Below are positions 1 to 8,660 of a stretch of DNA of 64,000 nt, piece by piece. Origin of the DNA: Streptomyces brevispora. GTDB lineage: Bacteria > Actinomycetota > Actinomycetes > Streptomycetales > Streptomycetaceae. Within the stretch, counting starts at the first letter, position 1; each line of letters opens with the position of its first letter. Both the position numbers and the translations under genes were made by a program. The DNA lies in the NCBI RefSeq assembly GCF_007829885.1, contig NZ_VIWW01000002.1:620001-684000 (forward strand), in the 5' to 3' direction. Below the pieces are notes generated by a model. The model did not search any database. It was not told the origin of the DNA and saw only the letters and a list, made by a program, of their open reading frames with translations.

Positions 1-191
1 AACCTCAAGAAGAGCTCATTGCGATGATAGGCCGAGAATGCTCTATTTCCCAAAAAATCTGCAGCCACCTCGGCGCACCCTCGCACATTCAGTGCCAACA
101 CAGACCCGCAAATCGCAACCAATGCCCCGATAGCGAGTTCTCCATAATTCACGGAATGCGAGGTTCGCGCCGCAAGTATCATTTCATGCAT
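1..191 (-). CDS. Partial small membrane protein, runs off the left edge
   Basis: Reading the minus strand, an ATG at 191-189 is preceded by a perfect GGAGG (complement of 197-201) five bases upstream. The frame stays open for 63 codons to the window edge. It starts MHEMILAARTS and has one hydrophobic stretch (ELAIGALVAICGSVLALNV, about residues 19-37) that looks like a transmembrane helix. Base composition is clearly less GC-rich than the rest of the window and codon use is less biased, which suggests recent acquisition or a small regulatory or phage-type protein. I do not recognise the family and the C-terminus is missing. Confidence 0.5.
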   Translation of the reverse strand, partial: MHEMILAARTSHSVNYGELAIGALVAICGSVLALNVRGCAEVAADFLGNRAFSAYHRNELFLR

Positions 192-252
192 TCTTACCTC
201 CGGTACGGTGTGGCGTCTTCGTAGCAGCGAGCCAGAGTGAGCAGCCGCCCCA

Positions 253-501
253 ATGACAGCTGACCAGTCACTTCTTCCCTGCGACTACGAGCAGATCGCC
301 CTCCAGCTCACCGGCCACGCCCGCGTCGTCGCCGCCGACGTCCGCCGCCACGCCGCCGCCCTGCCCAAGCACGACGGCCGCGGCGCCCTCGCCGAAGTCG
401 TCCTCCGCGAAGCCGGCAACCTCCTGGCCGCCCCGCTGGAGGGCACCGTCAGCTGCGCCCAGAACCGCGCCCGGCTCGTACGGTCCCTCTACCGCGGCTG
501 A
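253..501 (+). CDS. Small hypothetical protein (82 aa), possibly DUF6415-like
   Basis: An 82-residue ORF with strong Streptomyces codon bias. It is predicted to be mostly helical (YEQIALQLTGHARVV, then LAEVVLREAGNLLAAP) with no membrane segment or signal peptide. The layout, a short helical LTGHxRVV block followed by an R/E-rich helix, resembles the small DUF6415-type proteins common in Streptomyces, but that is a resemblance by eye only. The ribosome-binding site is weak. It stands alone: the partial membrane gene upstream is divergent and a broken regulator follows on the opposite strand. No function can be assigned. Confidence 0.5.
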   Translation: MTADQSLLPCDYEQIALQLTGHARVVAADVRRHAAALPKHDGRGALAEVVLREAGNLLAAPLEGTVSCAQNRARLVRSLYRG

Positions 502-566
502 ACCGCCTCACCGACCCCCTCCCAGCCGCCACGTAGCCCGACAGCCTCGATGTGCCGGTCACGCCA

Positions 567-1148
567 TTAGCCGGCGGTGTAGTTGAGGAAGTCGGCGACG
601 ATGGGTACGCCGCGGCGACGACCGAGTTTTTGCCGGAGGTCGTTCAGGGTGCTGGTGCTGCGTGCGGAGGTGACGCGCCCATGCGGGCCACGGCGGTGTG
701 GGCGGTGTCGACGGCGGCATTGATGTCGCCCAGGTCGAGATGGACTTCGGCGAGGCGTGCGAGGTAGGTGGCGTGCCCGCAGGGGAAGGCGTCGCCGTCA
801 TACGCCTCGCCCTCGCTGTGATGTGCGGTGGAGGCGTCCTGGAAATGACGGAGGGGTTGCCGAGGTTGAGGGCGGAGCTGCCCAGAAGCTGGTGGGTTTC
901 GCTGAGGTTGAACCAGTAGACGCAGGCCGGGTCCGCGACCCGCGCGTAGGTATCCATGGCGGCGTTGGCGGATCGGTCGGCGGCACGGGTGTCACCGGCG
1001 TGTGCGTGAGCCCGGCAGGCACGGGCGTGGAGCATGGCGGTCATGCGCGCTGAGCCGATGCGCGGGGCCTGGCTGAGTGCTGCTTCGGGGCTGGCGCACA
1101 ACAGTAATTCGAGCTCCTTGATGAACAGTGCGATATCCGGCACGAGTG
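567..1148 (-). pseudogene. Broken C-terminal part of a TPR-type XRE-family regulator
   Basis: The minus strand encodes pieces of the helical TPR tail typical of Streptomyces XRE/SARP-associated regulators, spread over three frames. Frame one gives HARACRAHAHAGDTRAADR and WFNLSETHQLLGSSALNLG. Frame two gives FQDASTAHHSEGEA and YLARLAEVHLDLGDINAAV. Frame three gives the usual ending LNDLRQKLGRRRG ... VADFLNYTAG and a stop at 567-569. At least two frameshifts are therefore needed, and the N-terminal HTH half is absent because the next gene's leader begins at about 1150. It is a truncated, frameshifted remnant; the exact shift points were placed by eye. Confidence 0.7.
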
Positions 1149-1175
1149 TCGACGCTCCGATTGGAGATGACCGAA

Positions 1176-1919
1176 ATGGCATCAACTACCTCTACTGAAC
1201 GGTCAGATTCCCGCCGCGTCGGTCTTGCCTTCCTGTCGGCCGGCCTCCTGCTGCCACTCGCCCTGTCGGCATGCTCCAGCGGGGCCGGGGCCCATACAGT
1301 GAAGGACTCCGCGCGCGCACCGCAGTCGGCACTGAGCCAGGGGACAGCGACCGGGTCAAGTGACGCCGCTGACCACAAGGTCCTCCTCGACGGCGCTCTC
1401 AACCGTACCTACGCCGCCCCGGACCTCGCTGCCTTTGCCGAGCAGTCCGGGGCCGTTAACGTGATCAGCGGCACGGTCACTGCCACCCGTCCGCTGGTAA
1501 CCGAGCCGGCTACCACCGTCGAGACGATCCTGACGGTCTCGGTGGAGGAGCAACGGGAAGCCGGCGCTCCCACCACCGTCGAGGTGCGGGAGCAGGGGGG
1601 CATCGTCACGGTCGCGCAGGTGCGTACCGACTTCGAGGACAAGCTCAAGCGTAAGTTGACCGCCAAGGAGCTGGCCGAGACGGTTGACTACCAGTTCAAC
1701 GGGGTCGAGCACGCGCGCGTGGGCGACCGAGTCCTCGTCGTGGTGGGCGACGACACTTCCGTACAGAAGGAAGGCGCTTACGTCAGTCTGGCCCGGCTGG
1801 TGCAGAAGGACGTTGCGGGCCCCACGTCCCGGTCGGCCGCCACGAAGTTCACCTGGCCCGGGGAGGCCCCGAACCCGGCCTGGGAGAAATCGGTCGACGC
1901 GAACTCGCTGATGGAGTGA
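1176..1919 (+). CDS. Putative secreted lipoprotein, unknown function
   Basis: The protein has 247 residues. An N-terminal charged stretch (ERSDSRRVG) is followed by a hydrophobic core and the lipobox LSAC, so it is probably exported and lipid-anchored on the outer face of the membrane. The mature part carries an alternating beta-type region (VNVISGTVTATRPLV, ILTVSVEEQREAG, VLVVVGDD) that suggests a single beta-rich domain. I chose the ATG at 1176 because GGAG at 1163-1166 lies at ideal spacing; an in-frame ATG at 1167 is too close and the one at 1128 has no ribosome-binding site. It is monocistronic. I do not recognise the family. Confidence 0.75.
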   Translation: MASTTSTERSDSRRVGLAFLSAGLLLPLALSACSSGAGAHTVKDSARAPQSALSQGTATGSSDAADHKVLLDGALNRTYAAPDLAAFAEQSGAVNVISGTVTATRPLVTEPATTVETILTVSVEEQREAGAPTTVEVREQGGIVTVAQVRTDFEDKLKRKLTAKELAETVDYQFNGVEHARVGDRVLVVVGDDTSVQKEGAYVSLARLVQKDVAGPTSRSAATKFTWPGEAPNPAWEKSVDANSLME

Positions 1920-2074
1920 GAAGGGCCGGCAGGCCGTCCAGGAGCGTACTGGGCGGCCTGCCGGCAGGTGGCGTCGCGTCGCCAGGGTCCTGTTGTATGC
2001 CTCGCTGTCGGCACGCTGTCCCATAGCCCCCTCTCCGGAGGGAACCGCCAGCCCGGCCCGGCCGTCGAAGGGCC

Positions 2075-2452
2075 ATGACTGACAAACTCAGGTACGTCGT
2101 CGCCTTGTTGGCTGCCGGAGCACTCACCGGCTGCGCCGCGGCGGGCGAAGTCGGCCCGGCCGCGCAGGCGACCCGGTCCGCGCAGGGGGCCCCGGCCGCC
2201 CGGACGATTCCCTTCGACCTCCTGACCCATTGCGGAATTGACGAGGCCCGTATCGGCAAAACGTACTTTGAGGCGAGCATCCCGCTCTCCGACGGTTCGG
2301 GAAATCCGCCCAGGGGATGGGGCAACCCCACTCAGCACGGCACGATGACAATGACGTCCGGGACGGAAGCCGTATTCACCGATGACGCCGGACACGAGGT
2401 CCACTTCCGGGCCCGGCCGGCTGCGAACACCTTCAAACGCCTGTGCGCCTGA
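2075..2452 (+). CDS. Small putative lipoprotein (125 aa)
   Basis: A short signal peptide ends in the lipobox LTGC at about residues 18-21 (MTDKLRYVVALLAAGALTGC), followed by a small globular part. LLTHCGIDEARIGKTYFEA and a second cysteine near the C-terminus (FKRLCA) could form a disulfide once exported. No enzymatic motif is visible. It lies 155 bases after the preceding lipoprotein gene, on the same strand. Directly after its stop begins an unrelated out-of-context fragment, so the downstream neighbourhood has been rearranged. Confidence 0.65.
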   Translation: MTDKLRYVVALLAAGALTGCAAAGEVGPAAQATRSAQGAPAARTIPFDLLTHCGIDEARIGKTYFEASIPLSDGSGNPPRGWGNPTQHGTMTMTSGTEAVFTDDAGHEVHFRARPAANTFKRLCA

Positions 2453-2458
2453 GTCTAA

Positions 2459-2700
2459 GTGGTTGACGCTGTCGGGGATCTTGGTGACCATCACCGGCCA
2501 ACACTTCAAGAACGGCCAGAGCGCACCCGAGATGTTCTCCCCGGCCGTGGACAAGGCATGGAACGAGCAGCTCGGCACCCCCGCCTACGAGGCCCTGTGC
2601 CTGGAGACCGTTGGCCAGCCCATCCGGCACGTCGCGAACAACGGCCACGGCCCGATCGCCTGGGTCACCGCCTCCGGGGCGGTTCACCCAACCGAGGTCG
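2459..2700 (+). pseudogene. Internal fragment of an unknown Streptomyces protein
   Basis: From about 2455 one frame reads as good coding sequence: WLTLSGILVTITGQHF, MFSPAVDKAWNEQLGTP, YEALCLETVGQPIRHVANN and GHGPIAWVTA. There is no start codon and no ribosome-binding site. The coding character stops abruptly near 2695, where a fragment on the opposite strand begins. The pattern resembles the glycine-rich-domain proteins of Streptomyces that carry an AW...LGTPxYE block, but I am not sure of this. I interpret it as an internal piece left by recombination between lipoprotein DNA and an acetyltransferase-like fragment. Confidence 0.45.
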
Positions 2701-3047
2701 CACAGGTACTTCAGAAACCATTGGGCTGGCTCATCGACGGCTCCGGGCTTGCACGGAACGTCGCACCAGACCCATATCAGCCGGCTGTTGGCCGCGTAGT
2801 CGGCAAGCCACAGGGTCAGCATCCGTCCGACCTGGCTTGACTTTGTTGTCACAGGGTCAAGGGAGACGAGAAGTCCCGGATCGCGGCCGTCGGCGCCCCA
2901 GTGCCGCATATCCGGATCTCTGTGCAGGACGAATGCGCCGACGAGGATGCCGCCCTCGTAGAACCCAAGGACGCCGGCTTCCCGGAGAAGGGCCGTGGCG
3001 CGCTCGGCGGAGATGGTTATGCCCTGTCCAGCAAGCAGCGTACGCAT
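2700..3047 (-). pseudogene. Truncated GNAT-like protein
   Basis: The minus strand starts MRTLLAGQGITISAERATAL and continues with LGFYEGGILVGAFVLHRDPD, LLVSLDPVTTKSSQVGRML and RLIWVWCDVP. This looks like the beta-strand/helix core of a GNAT-fold N-acetyltransferase as found in Streptomyces. Coding character ends at about 2700 after FLKYLCDLGW. Beyond that the frame runs antisense through the neighbouring fragment and is not real protein. The C-terminal beta-strands are therefore missing and the gene is probably dead. Confidence 0.45.
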
Positions 3048-3159
3048 CGAGGTCCACGCCCGACACCGCTGCCAGCGCCCGCTCGACAGCCCGCGGCCCG
3101 TGTCCGACCGGAGCGGGCCTGCGGCCGCGGTTCGGCGGAACGCGAGTCATGTGGAACGC

Positions 3160-3495
3160 GGCGACGGCGATGGCAATGACCGGCCGGACGGCGACATGTA
3201 CAAGACGGGCTCCGTCTACGGCTTCGACCGGGTGGGGCTCGGCGGCGCCGGGGTCACCCCCAAGGGCACCTGGAACGGCTACGAGATCCGGGTGGTGGGC
3301 CAGCACTACTCCGTCTACCGCAACGGTGTCCTGCTCAACGAGTTCGACAACAACCGGGGCCAGGTCTTCGAGCCGCCGCGGGGCGACGACCCGGGCACCG
3401 ACGGCCGGCGGTTCGCCACCGGTCACATCGGGCTCCAGGTCCACAGCGCCACCGATGTGATCTCCTTCCGCGACATCCGGATCAAGGAGCTCTGA
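3160..3495 (+). pseudogene. C-terminal fragment of a DUF1080 (3-keto-disaccharide hydrolase fold) protein
   Basis: The frame gives GTWNGYEIRVVGQHYSVYRN, NGVLLNEFDNNRG, ATGHIGLQVHS and VISFRDIRIKEL, ending at 3495. The NGYEIRVxGxxYxVxxNG core and the terminal FRDIRIKEL strand are hallmarks of the concanavalin-like DUF1080 domain that ends many secreted Streptomyces carbohydrate-active proteins. The signal peptide and catalytic half are absent; upstream DNA belongs to the acetyltransferase fragment. A strong hairpin terminator follows 25 bases after the stop and probably belonged to the original full-length gene. Confidence 0.7.
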
Positions 3496-3519
3496 ACCCC
3501 GGCGACCCGCTGACCGGGA

Positions 3520-3555
3520 GGCCGCGACCGTGTGTTCCCTCGCACGGTCGCGGCC
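3520..3555 (+). terminator. Perfect 13-bp hairpin terminator
   Basis: GGCCGCGACCGTG (3520-3532) pairs exactly with CACGGTCGCGGCC (3543-3555) around a 10-base loop, followed by TTCC. It lies just after the stop of the DUF1080 fragment and before the promoter region of the ABC operon. Confidence 0.8.
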
Positions 3556-3637
3556 TTCCGCGCGCGTGCCCGGGGGGGATCGGCGAGGTCTTCGCGCAGC
3601 CGGCCGGGGACGAACGCGTGTGAGCCGGCACACAAAT

Positions 3638-3669
3638 TTGACATTAGCCAGACTTATGGCTCATATAGA
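3638..3669 (+). promoter_or_regulatory. Candidate promoter and small operator for the DUF1684-ABC operon
   Basis: TTGACA at 3638-3643 and CATATA/TATAGA at 3662-3669 give a sigma-70-like promoter with 18-20 bp spacing inside an unusually AT-rich stretch. Between the two boxes, AGCCA (3646-3650) and TGGCT (3657-3661) form a 5-bp inverted repeat that could bind a repressor. The likely start point near 3675 leaves a leader of about 60 bases. Confidence 0.5.
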
Positions 3670-3733
3670 CGATGCTTTGGGCATTGATTCACGTTCCGTG
3701 AGATTCGGCGTGATGCCTCCGATCCCTACGTGA

Positions 3734-4483
3734 ATGAGTCAGACCGTGCCTCACCCCGCTGTGCCCGCCCCGCCCGCCTCCGCCTCCGGCTCCGCGACGG
3801 AGTGGGATTCCTGGCGTGCCGAACGCCGTCGCGCGCTCACCTCACCGACCGGGAACCTCGCCCTCGTCGAGACCCGCTGGCTGCCGGCCGGCGAGCGCCC
3901 CGACGCCGAGGCGGCCCGTGCGGGGCAGCCGGACACGGTGACGGTGACCACCCTGACGCGGACCGACCTCGTCACCGGCGAGCCCGAGTACGGACTCCGG
4001 TTCTGGGACTCCGCGTCACCGGCCCTCCTCCGCTTCGAGGGGACCGAAGCCTTCCCGTACGACCCCGCGTGGGTCCTGGAAGCCTCCTACACTCCCGTGC
4101 CGGGTGCCCGGCAGACCCCCTTCGAGCACATCCGCGACAACGGGGGCACCCGTGACCTGGTGGTCCCCGGGGACATCGTCCTCACGCTGGACGGACACAC
4201 CTACACGCTCAGCGCCTTCGACGACGACGGCACCCTGCTGCTCGTCTTCGGCGACCCGACCAACGGCTCCACCACCTATGGAGCCGGACGTTTCCTGTTC
4301 GTACGGCGGACGGCGGACGACGACCGCCGGGTCGTGCTCGACTTCAACCGCGCCTTCGTCCCGCCGTGCGGGTTCTCCGATCAGTACAACTGCCCGATGC
4401 CGCCACGGCAGAACCGCTTCCACCTGCCCGTCGAGGCCGGCGAGAAGCTCCCCCTCTTCGGCGGCCTCCCCGCGCAGCACTGA
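3734..4483 (+). CDS. DUF1684 domain protein
   Basis: The protein has 249 residues and no signal peptide. The DUF1684 signature is clear near the C-terminus: VVLDFNRAFVPPCGFSDQYN, then CPMPPRQNRFHLPVEAGEK. Family members are cytoplasmic beta-rich proteins of unknown activity, with a conserved FNxAxxPPC...CPxPPxxN motif that suggests a binding or catalytic pocket. The next gene, an oligopeptide-type binding protein, starts 55 bases later on the same strand with no terminator between, so the protein is probably the first product of the importer operon and may act on the imported substrate. The ATG lacks a strong ribosome-binding site. Confidence 0.8.
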   Translation: MSQTVPHPAVPAPPASASGSATEWDSWRAERRRALTSPTGNLALVETRWLPAGERPDAEAARAGQPDTVTVTTLTRTDLVTGEPEYGLRFWDSASPALLRFEGTEAFPYDPAWVLEASYTPVPGARQTPFEHIRDNGGTRDLVVPGDIVLTLDGHTYTLSAFDDDGTLLLVFGDPTNGSTTYGAGRFLFVRRTADDDRRVVLDFNRAFVPPCGFSDQYNCPMPPRQNRFHLPVEAGEKLPLFGGLPAQH

Positions 4484-4538
4484 CCACCTCCGCTTCCCCT
4501 CCCCTCCCTCCCCGCAGCACAAAGGCGCACATCCCCTC

Positions 4539-6056
4539 ATGAACATCAAGAAGACCTCCCTGTACGGCACCGCCACTGCGGTCACCCTCGCCCTGGCCCT
4601 CTCCGCGTGCGGCGGGTCGGGGGGCGGCGGCGCCGCAGGCGGTACGTACGACAAGAACGCCACCGTCAACATCGGCTCCCTCTACGAGCCGCAGAACCTG
4701 GACAACACCGCGGGCGGCGGCCAGGGCGTCACCGAGGCTCTCAACGGCAACGTCTACGAAGGGCTCTTCAAGCTCACCGACGACGGCGAGGTCGAGCCGC
4801 TGCTCGCCCGGGACCACGAGGTCAGCAAGGACGGGCTCACCTACACCTTCACCCTGCGCGACGGTGTGGCGTTCCACAGCGGCAAGCAGCTCAGCAGCCA
4901 GGACGTCAAGTACAGCCTGGAGAGGGTGCTCGCCAAGGACTCGCAGTCCGCCCGCAAGGGCAACCTCGAAGTGATCAAGGACATCGCCACGCCCGATGCG
5001 CGGACCGTGAAGGTGACGCTCTCGAAGAGGTCGATCTCCTTCGTCTACAACCTCTCCTACGTCTGGATCGTCAACTCCGAGGCGACGGGCCTGAAGACGA
5101 GCGAGGACGGCACGGGGCCGTTCCGGCTGAAGAAGTGGACGCGCGGCTCGGCCCTGAGCCTCGACCGGTTCGCCGACTACTGGGGGAAGGCGGCGGCCAG
5201 CCGGCAGGCCGTCTTCCACTACTACAAGGACGCGACCGCGCTGAACAACGCGCTCCTGACCAACGCCGTCGACATCGTCACGAGCGAGCAGTCGCCCGAC
5301 GCCCTCGGCCAGTTCAAGTCGAACCCGGACTACAAGGTCAACGACGGCGACTCCACCACCAAGCTGCTGCTCGCCTTCAACGACAAGGCCAAGCCCTTCA
5401 CCGACGTCAAGGTGCGGCAGGCCGTCTCCGCCGCGATCGACGACAAGAAGTTGCTGGAGTCCGTCTGGGGCGGCTACGGCAAGCTCATCGGTTCGATGGT
5501 GCCGCCCACCGACCCGTGGTACGAGGACCTCACCGAGGTCGACACCCACGACCCCGCACGGGCCAAGGAGCTGCTGAAGGAGGCCGGTTACGCCAACGGC
5601 TTCAGCTTCACCCTCGACACCCCCAACTACGATCCGCACCCCACCGCCGCGACCTTCATCAAGTCGGAGCTGGCCAAGATCGGCGTCACCGTCACGATCA
5701 ACACGATCACGCCGGACGAGTGGTACACGAAGATCTACCAGAACCACGACTTCACGGCCACCCTCCAGGAGCACGTCAACGACCGCGACCTGGTCTGGTA
5801 CGGCAACCCCGACTTCTACTGGGGCTACGACGACCGGCAGGTCACGCGCTGGGTCGAGCAGGCCGAGGCGGCCACCACGGAGGCCGAGCAGACCGCGCTC
5901 CTGAAGAAGGTCAACCGCAAGACCGCCGAGGACGCGGCCAGCGACTGGCTCTACCTCTACCCGCAGATCGTGGTGGCGAACACCAAGCTGTCCGGCTACC
6001 CGCTCAACGGTCTCAACTCCCAGTTCTTCGCCTATGACATCAAGAAGAAGAGCTGA
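4539..6056 (+). CDS. ABC transporter substrate-binding lipoprotein (SBP family 5)
   Basis: This 505-residue protein is the extracellular receptor of a dipeptide/oligopeptide/nickel-type importer. An N-terminal signal ends in the lipobox LSAC at about residue 22 followed by a Gly/Ser linker. Family 5 features follow in order: VNIGSLYEPQNLDNT, VYEGLFKLTDDGEVEPLLA, YTFTLRDGVAFHSGKQLSSQ with DVKYSLERV, VRQAVSAAIDDKKLL and RAKELLKEAGYANG. Length is normal for the family. I chose the ATG at 4539 because it directly precedes a good signal peptide. The stop codon overlaps the first permease start by one base. The substrate cannot be read from sequence; peptides or sugar-like compounds are both possible. 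Confidence 0.9.
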   Translation: MNIKKTSLYGTATAVTLALALSACGGSGGGGAAGGTYDKNATVNIGSLYEPQNLDNTAGGGQGVTEALNGNVYEGLFKLTDDGEVEPLLARDHEVSKDGLTYTFTLRDGVAFHSGKQLSSQDVKYSLERVLAKDSQSARKGNLEVIKDIATPDARTVKVTLSKRSISFVYNLSYVWIVNSEATGLKTSEDGTGPFRLKKWTRGSALSLDRFADYWGKAAASRQAVFHYYKDATALNNALLTNAVDIVTSEQSPDALGQFKSNPDYKVNDGDSTTKLLLAFNDKAKPFTDVKVRQAVSAAIDDKKLLESVWGGYGKLIGSMVPPTDPWYEDLTEVDTHDPARAKELLKEAGYANGFSFTLDTPNYDPHPTAATFIKSELAKIGVTVTINTITPDEWYTKIYQNHDFTATLQEHVNDRDLVWYGNPDFYWGYDDRQVTRWVEQAEAATTEAEQTALLKKVNRKTAEDAASDWLYLYPQIVVANTKLSGYPLNGLNSQFFAYDIKKKS

Positions 6057-7021
6057 TGACGCGGTACCTCCTGCGCCGCTCGCTCTTCCTCGCGGTGTCG
6101 CTGGTGCTTGCGAGCATCGTGCTGTTCGCGCTGCTGCGCCTGCTGCCCGGCGACCCCGCCAACGCCCTCACCGCGGTGGGCGCGAGTCCCGAGCAGATCG
6201 CGGCGGCGCGGAGTTCCATCGGCTCCGACAAGCCGCTGCCCGAGCAGTTCACGCACTGGCTCGGGCAGCTGGCGAGCGGGGACCTGGGGAGTTCGTTCAT
6301 CAGCGCGCTGCCGGTGGGGCCCGAGGTGGTCTCCCGGCTCGACCTGACAATCCCCCTGACCCTGGCCGCGTTCGTCCTCGCGGTCCTGATCGCGCTGCCG
6401 GCCGGATTCGTGGCCGCGTACAAGCGGCACACCTGGTACGGCGGTCTACTCAGCGGGGTCTCGCAGCTGGGCATCGCCATACCGGTGTTCTGGCTCGGGA
6501 TGATCCTCATCGCCGTCTTCGCGCTGAACGCGGGGTGGCTGCCGGCCGGCGGCTTCCCGCTGGACGGCTGGTCGCTGCCCGGCGAGGCGATCCGGTCGCT
6601 GGTGCTGCCCGTGGTGACCATCGCGCTGGTGATGAGCGCGTCGCTGATCCGGTACGTCCGCTCGGCGACCCTGGACGTCCTGGGCAGCGACTACCTGCGC
6701 ACGGCGCGCTCGCTGGGCTCCTCGTTCGGGCAGGCCATGTGGCGGCACGGACTCCGCAACGCCTCCGTGCCGGTGGTCTCCGTCCTCGGCATCGAGCTGG
6801 CCTCCACCCTGCTCGGCGCGGTGGTCGTGGAGTCGGTGTTCGCGCTGCCCGGCCTCGGCTCGATGCTGGTCACCGGCATCGCCCAGCACGACTACCCGGT
6901 CGTGCAGGGCGTGCTGTTCGTCTCCACCCTGGCCGTGCTGCTCATCGGCTTCCTCGCCGACCTCGTGCAGCGGATCGTCGACCCGCGGCTGCGCGGCAGC
7001 CTCTCGGGAGGCCTGCGATGA
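6056..7021 (+). CDS. ABC transporter permease, DppB type
   Basis: A 321-residue inner-membrane permease with about six hydrophobic segments, starting with a long N-terminal helix (FLAVSLVLASIVLFALLRLL) followed by the PGDPA motif usual in DppB/OppB-type subunits. The EAA-type cytoplasmic loop that contacts the ATPases is visible as DYLRTARSLGSSFGQAMWRH. The start overlaps the binding-protein stop (TGATG), and the stop overlaps the next start (ATGA), showing translational coupling. It forms the channel together with the second permease. Confidence 0.92.
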   Translation: MTRYLLRRSLFLAVSLVLASIVLFALLRLLPGDPANALTAVGASPEQIAAARSSIGSDKPLPEQFTHWLGQLASGDLGSSFISALPVGPEVVSRLDLTIPLTLAAFVLAVLIALPAGFVAAYKRHTWYGGLLSGVSQLGIAIPVFWLGMILIAVFALNAGWLPAGGFPLDGWSLPGEAIRSLVLPVVTIALVMSASLIRYVRSATLDVLGSDYLRTARSLGSSFGQAMWRHGLRNASVPVVSVLGIELASTLLGAVVVESVFALPGLGSMLVTGIAQHDYPVVQGVLFVSTLAVLLIGFLADLVQRIVDPRLRGSLSGGLR

Positions 7022-7863
7022 CCGAAGCCCTCGTCGCGCGACGCCGCGCGGTGCGCTCGTACACCCTGCTCACCGGGTGCGTGCTCGCCGGCTCCATCGC
7101 GCTGCTCGCGCTCCTCTCGCTGGTGTGGACCCCGTACGACGTCGACGACACCTCCGGCGGACGGCTCACCGGCCCCGGGGCCGGCCATCTGCTGGGCACC
7201 GACAAACTCGGACGCGATCTGTTCACCCAGGTGATGATCGGATCGCGGATCGCCGTCGAAGCGGGGCTGGGCTCCGTCCTGATCGCCGCGACCCTCGGAG
7301 GGCTGCTGGGAATGCTCGCGGCCTTCGCCCAGGGCTGGCTCGACGACACCGTCTCCGCGTTCCTCGACATCCTGATCGCCTTCCCGACACTGCTGCTGGC
7401 GATGCTCATCGTCGCGGCCCACTCGGCCACCCTCGGCGCCGCCGTGCTGGCCATCGGACTCGCCCAGAGCGCGGTTGTGGCCCGGCTGACCCGCATCCTG
7501 GTCAAACGGGTCCTCACGCAGGACTACATCACCGCGGCCCGCACCTCCGGCACGTCCTGGCCACGCACGGTGGCCCAGCACGTGCTGCCCAACATCTGGC
7601 CCACCCTCGTGGTCAACCTGGCCCTGCAGTTCGGGCTGGCCGTGCTGGCCGAGGCCGGCCTCTCCTACCTGGGCCTGGGAGCACCACCGCCGCACGCCTC
7701 ATGGGGCCGCATGCTCCAGGAGGCGCAGGCCACCTTCACCACCGCACCGGCCGGCGCGCTCGCCCCCGGCGTCCTGCTCGTTCTGCTGGTCGTGGGCGTC
7801 AACCTCGTCGCGGACGGCCTGCGCGACACCCTCGACCCGACGACCCGGCGAAGGCGCGCATGA
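7018..7863 (+). CDS. ABC transporter permease, DppC type
   Basis: A 281-residue second channel subunit. After a first transmembrane helix it carries HLLGTDKLGRDLFTQVMIGS, the GTDxxGRDxxSR-like motif diagnostic of DppC/OppC permeases. The EAA loop is DYITAARTSGTSWPRTVAQH, and GLSYLGLGAPPPHASWGRML marks the family's C-terminal region. It overlaps both neighbours by four bases. It pairs with the DppB-type subunit to form the heterodimeric pore. Confidence 0.92.
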   Translation: MTEALVARRRAVRSYTLLTGCVLAGSIALLALLSLVWTPYDVDDTSGGRLTGPGAGHLLGTDKLGRDLFTQVMIGSRIAVEAGLGSVLIAATLGGLLGMLAAFAQGWLDDTVSAFLDILIAFPTLLLAMLIVAAHSATLGAAVLAIGLAQSAVVARLTRILVKRVLTQDYITAARTSGTSWPRTVAQHVLPNIWPTLVVNLALQFGLAVLAEAGLSYLGLGAPPPHASWGRMLQEAQATFTTAPAGALAPGVLLVLLVVGVNLVADGLRDTLDPTTRRRRA

Positions 7864-8660
7864 CCCTCCTCGACATACGCGGCCTCACCCTCCGCACCAC
7901 GGACGGCACCACGCTGGTGGACGACCTCTCGCTGAGCCTCGCGCGCGGCGAACGGCTCGGCCTCATCGGCGAATCGGGCTCCGGGAAATCGCTGACCGCG
8001 CTGGCGATCCTCGGCCTCCTGCCGGAGGGCATCACGGCCACCGGCAGTATCGAACTCGCCGGGACGCAGATCGTCGGCGCGCGTGAGAAGCACCTCACGC
8101 GCGTGCGCGGACGAGACGCCGCCGTCGTCTTCCAGGAGCCGCTCACCGCCCTGGACCCGCTGATGCGAGCCGGCCGCCAGGTCGCCGAACCCCTGCGCAG
8201 ACGGCGCGGGCTCAAGGGTGCCGCACTGCGTCGGGCCGTCGTCGACGCCCTGGAGCAGGTGCGGCTGACGGAACCCGACCGCATCGCCCGGTCCTTCCCG
8301 CACGAGATGTCCGGTGGCCAGCGCCAGCGGGTCGCGCTCGCCATGGCTCTGGCCTGCGACCCGAAGCTGCTCATCGCGGACGAGCCGACCACGGCGCTCG
8401 ACGTGTCCGTGCAGGCCGAGATGCTCGGCCTGCTCGACACGCTCGTCCGGGAGCGCGACATGGCCGTCCTCTTCGTCAGCCACGATCTCGCCGTCGTCGC
8501 CAGAATCACCGACCGCGCTCTGGTCATGCGCAGCGGCCGCGCCGTGGAGGAGGGCGCCCTTCTCGACCTCGTCCGCTCACCGGGCCACGCCTACACCAAG
8601 GCGCTGGTGGGCAGTGCCCGGCGGCTGGAGTCCGCCCTGAACCTGGGAGAGGCCCGATGA
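7860..8660 (+). CDS. ABC transporter ATP-binding protein, DppD type
   Basis: A 266-residue nucleotide-binding subunit: Walker A GESGSGKS, Q-loop VVFQEPLTALDP, signature MSGGQRQRV, Walker B LLIADEPTTALD and the switch histidine in FVSHD. The C-terminal HAYTKALVGSARRL segment is the short oligo_HPY-type tail of peptide-importer ATPases. All motifs are intact, so it should hydrolyse ATP. It overlaps the permease and the second ATPase by four bases each. Confidence 0.93.
   Translation: MTLLDIRGLTLRTTDGTTLVDDLSLSLARGERLGLIGESGSGKSLTALAILGLLPEGITATGSIELAGTQIVGAREKHLTRVRGRDAAVVFQEPLTALDPLMRAGRQVAEPLRRRRGLKGAALRRAVVDALEQVRLTEPDRIARSFPHEMSGGQRQRVALAMALACDPKLLIADEPTTALDVSVQAEMLGLLDTLVRERDMAVLFVSHDLAVVARITDRALVMRSGRAVEEGALLDLVRSPGHAYTKALVGSARRLESALNLGEAR

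Noticed and set aside
4344..5774. 476-codon ORF opposite the ABC binding protein
   Set aside because: Antisense shadow of a lipoprotein with strong family features.
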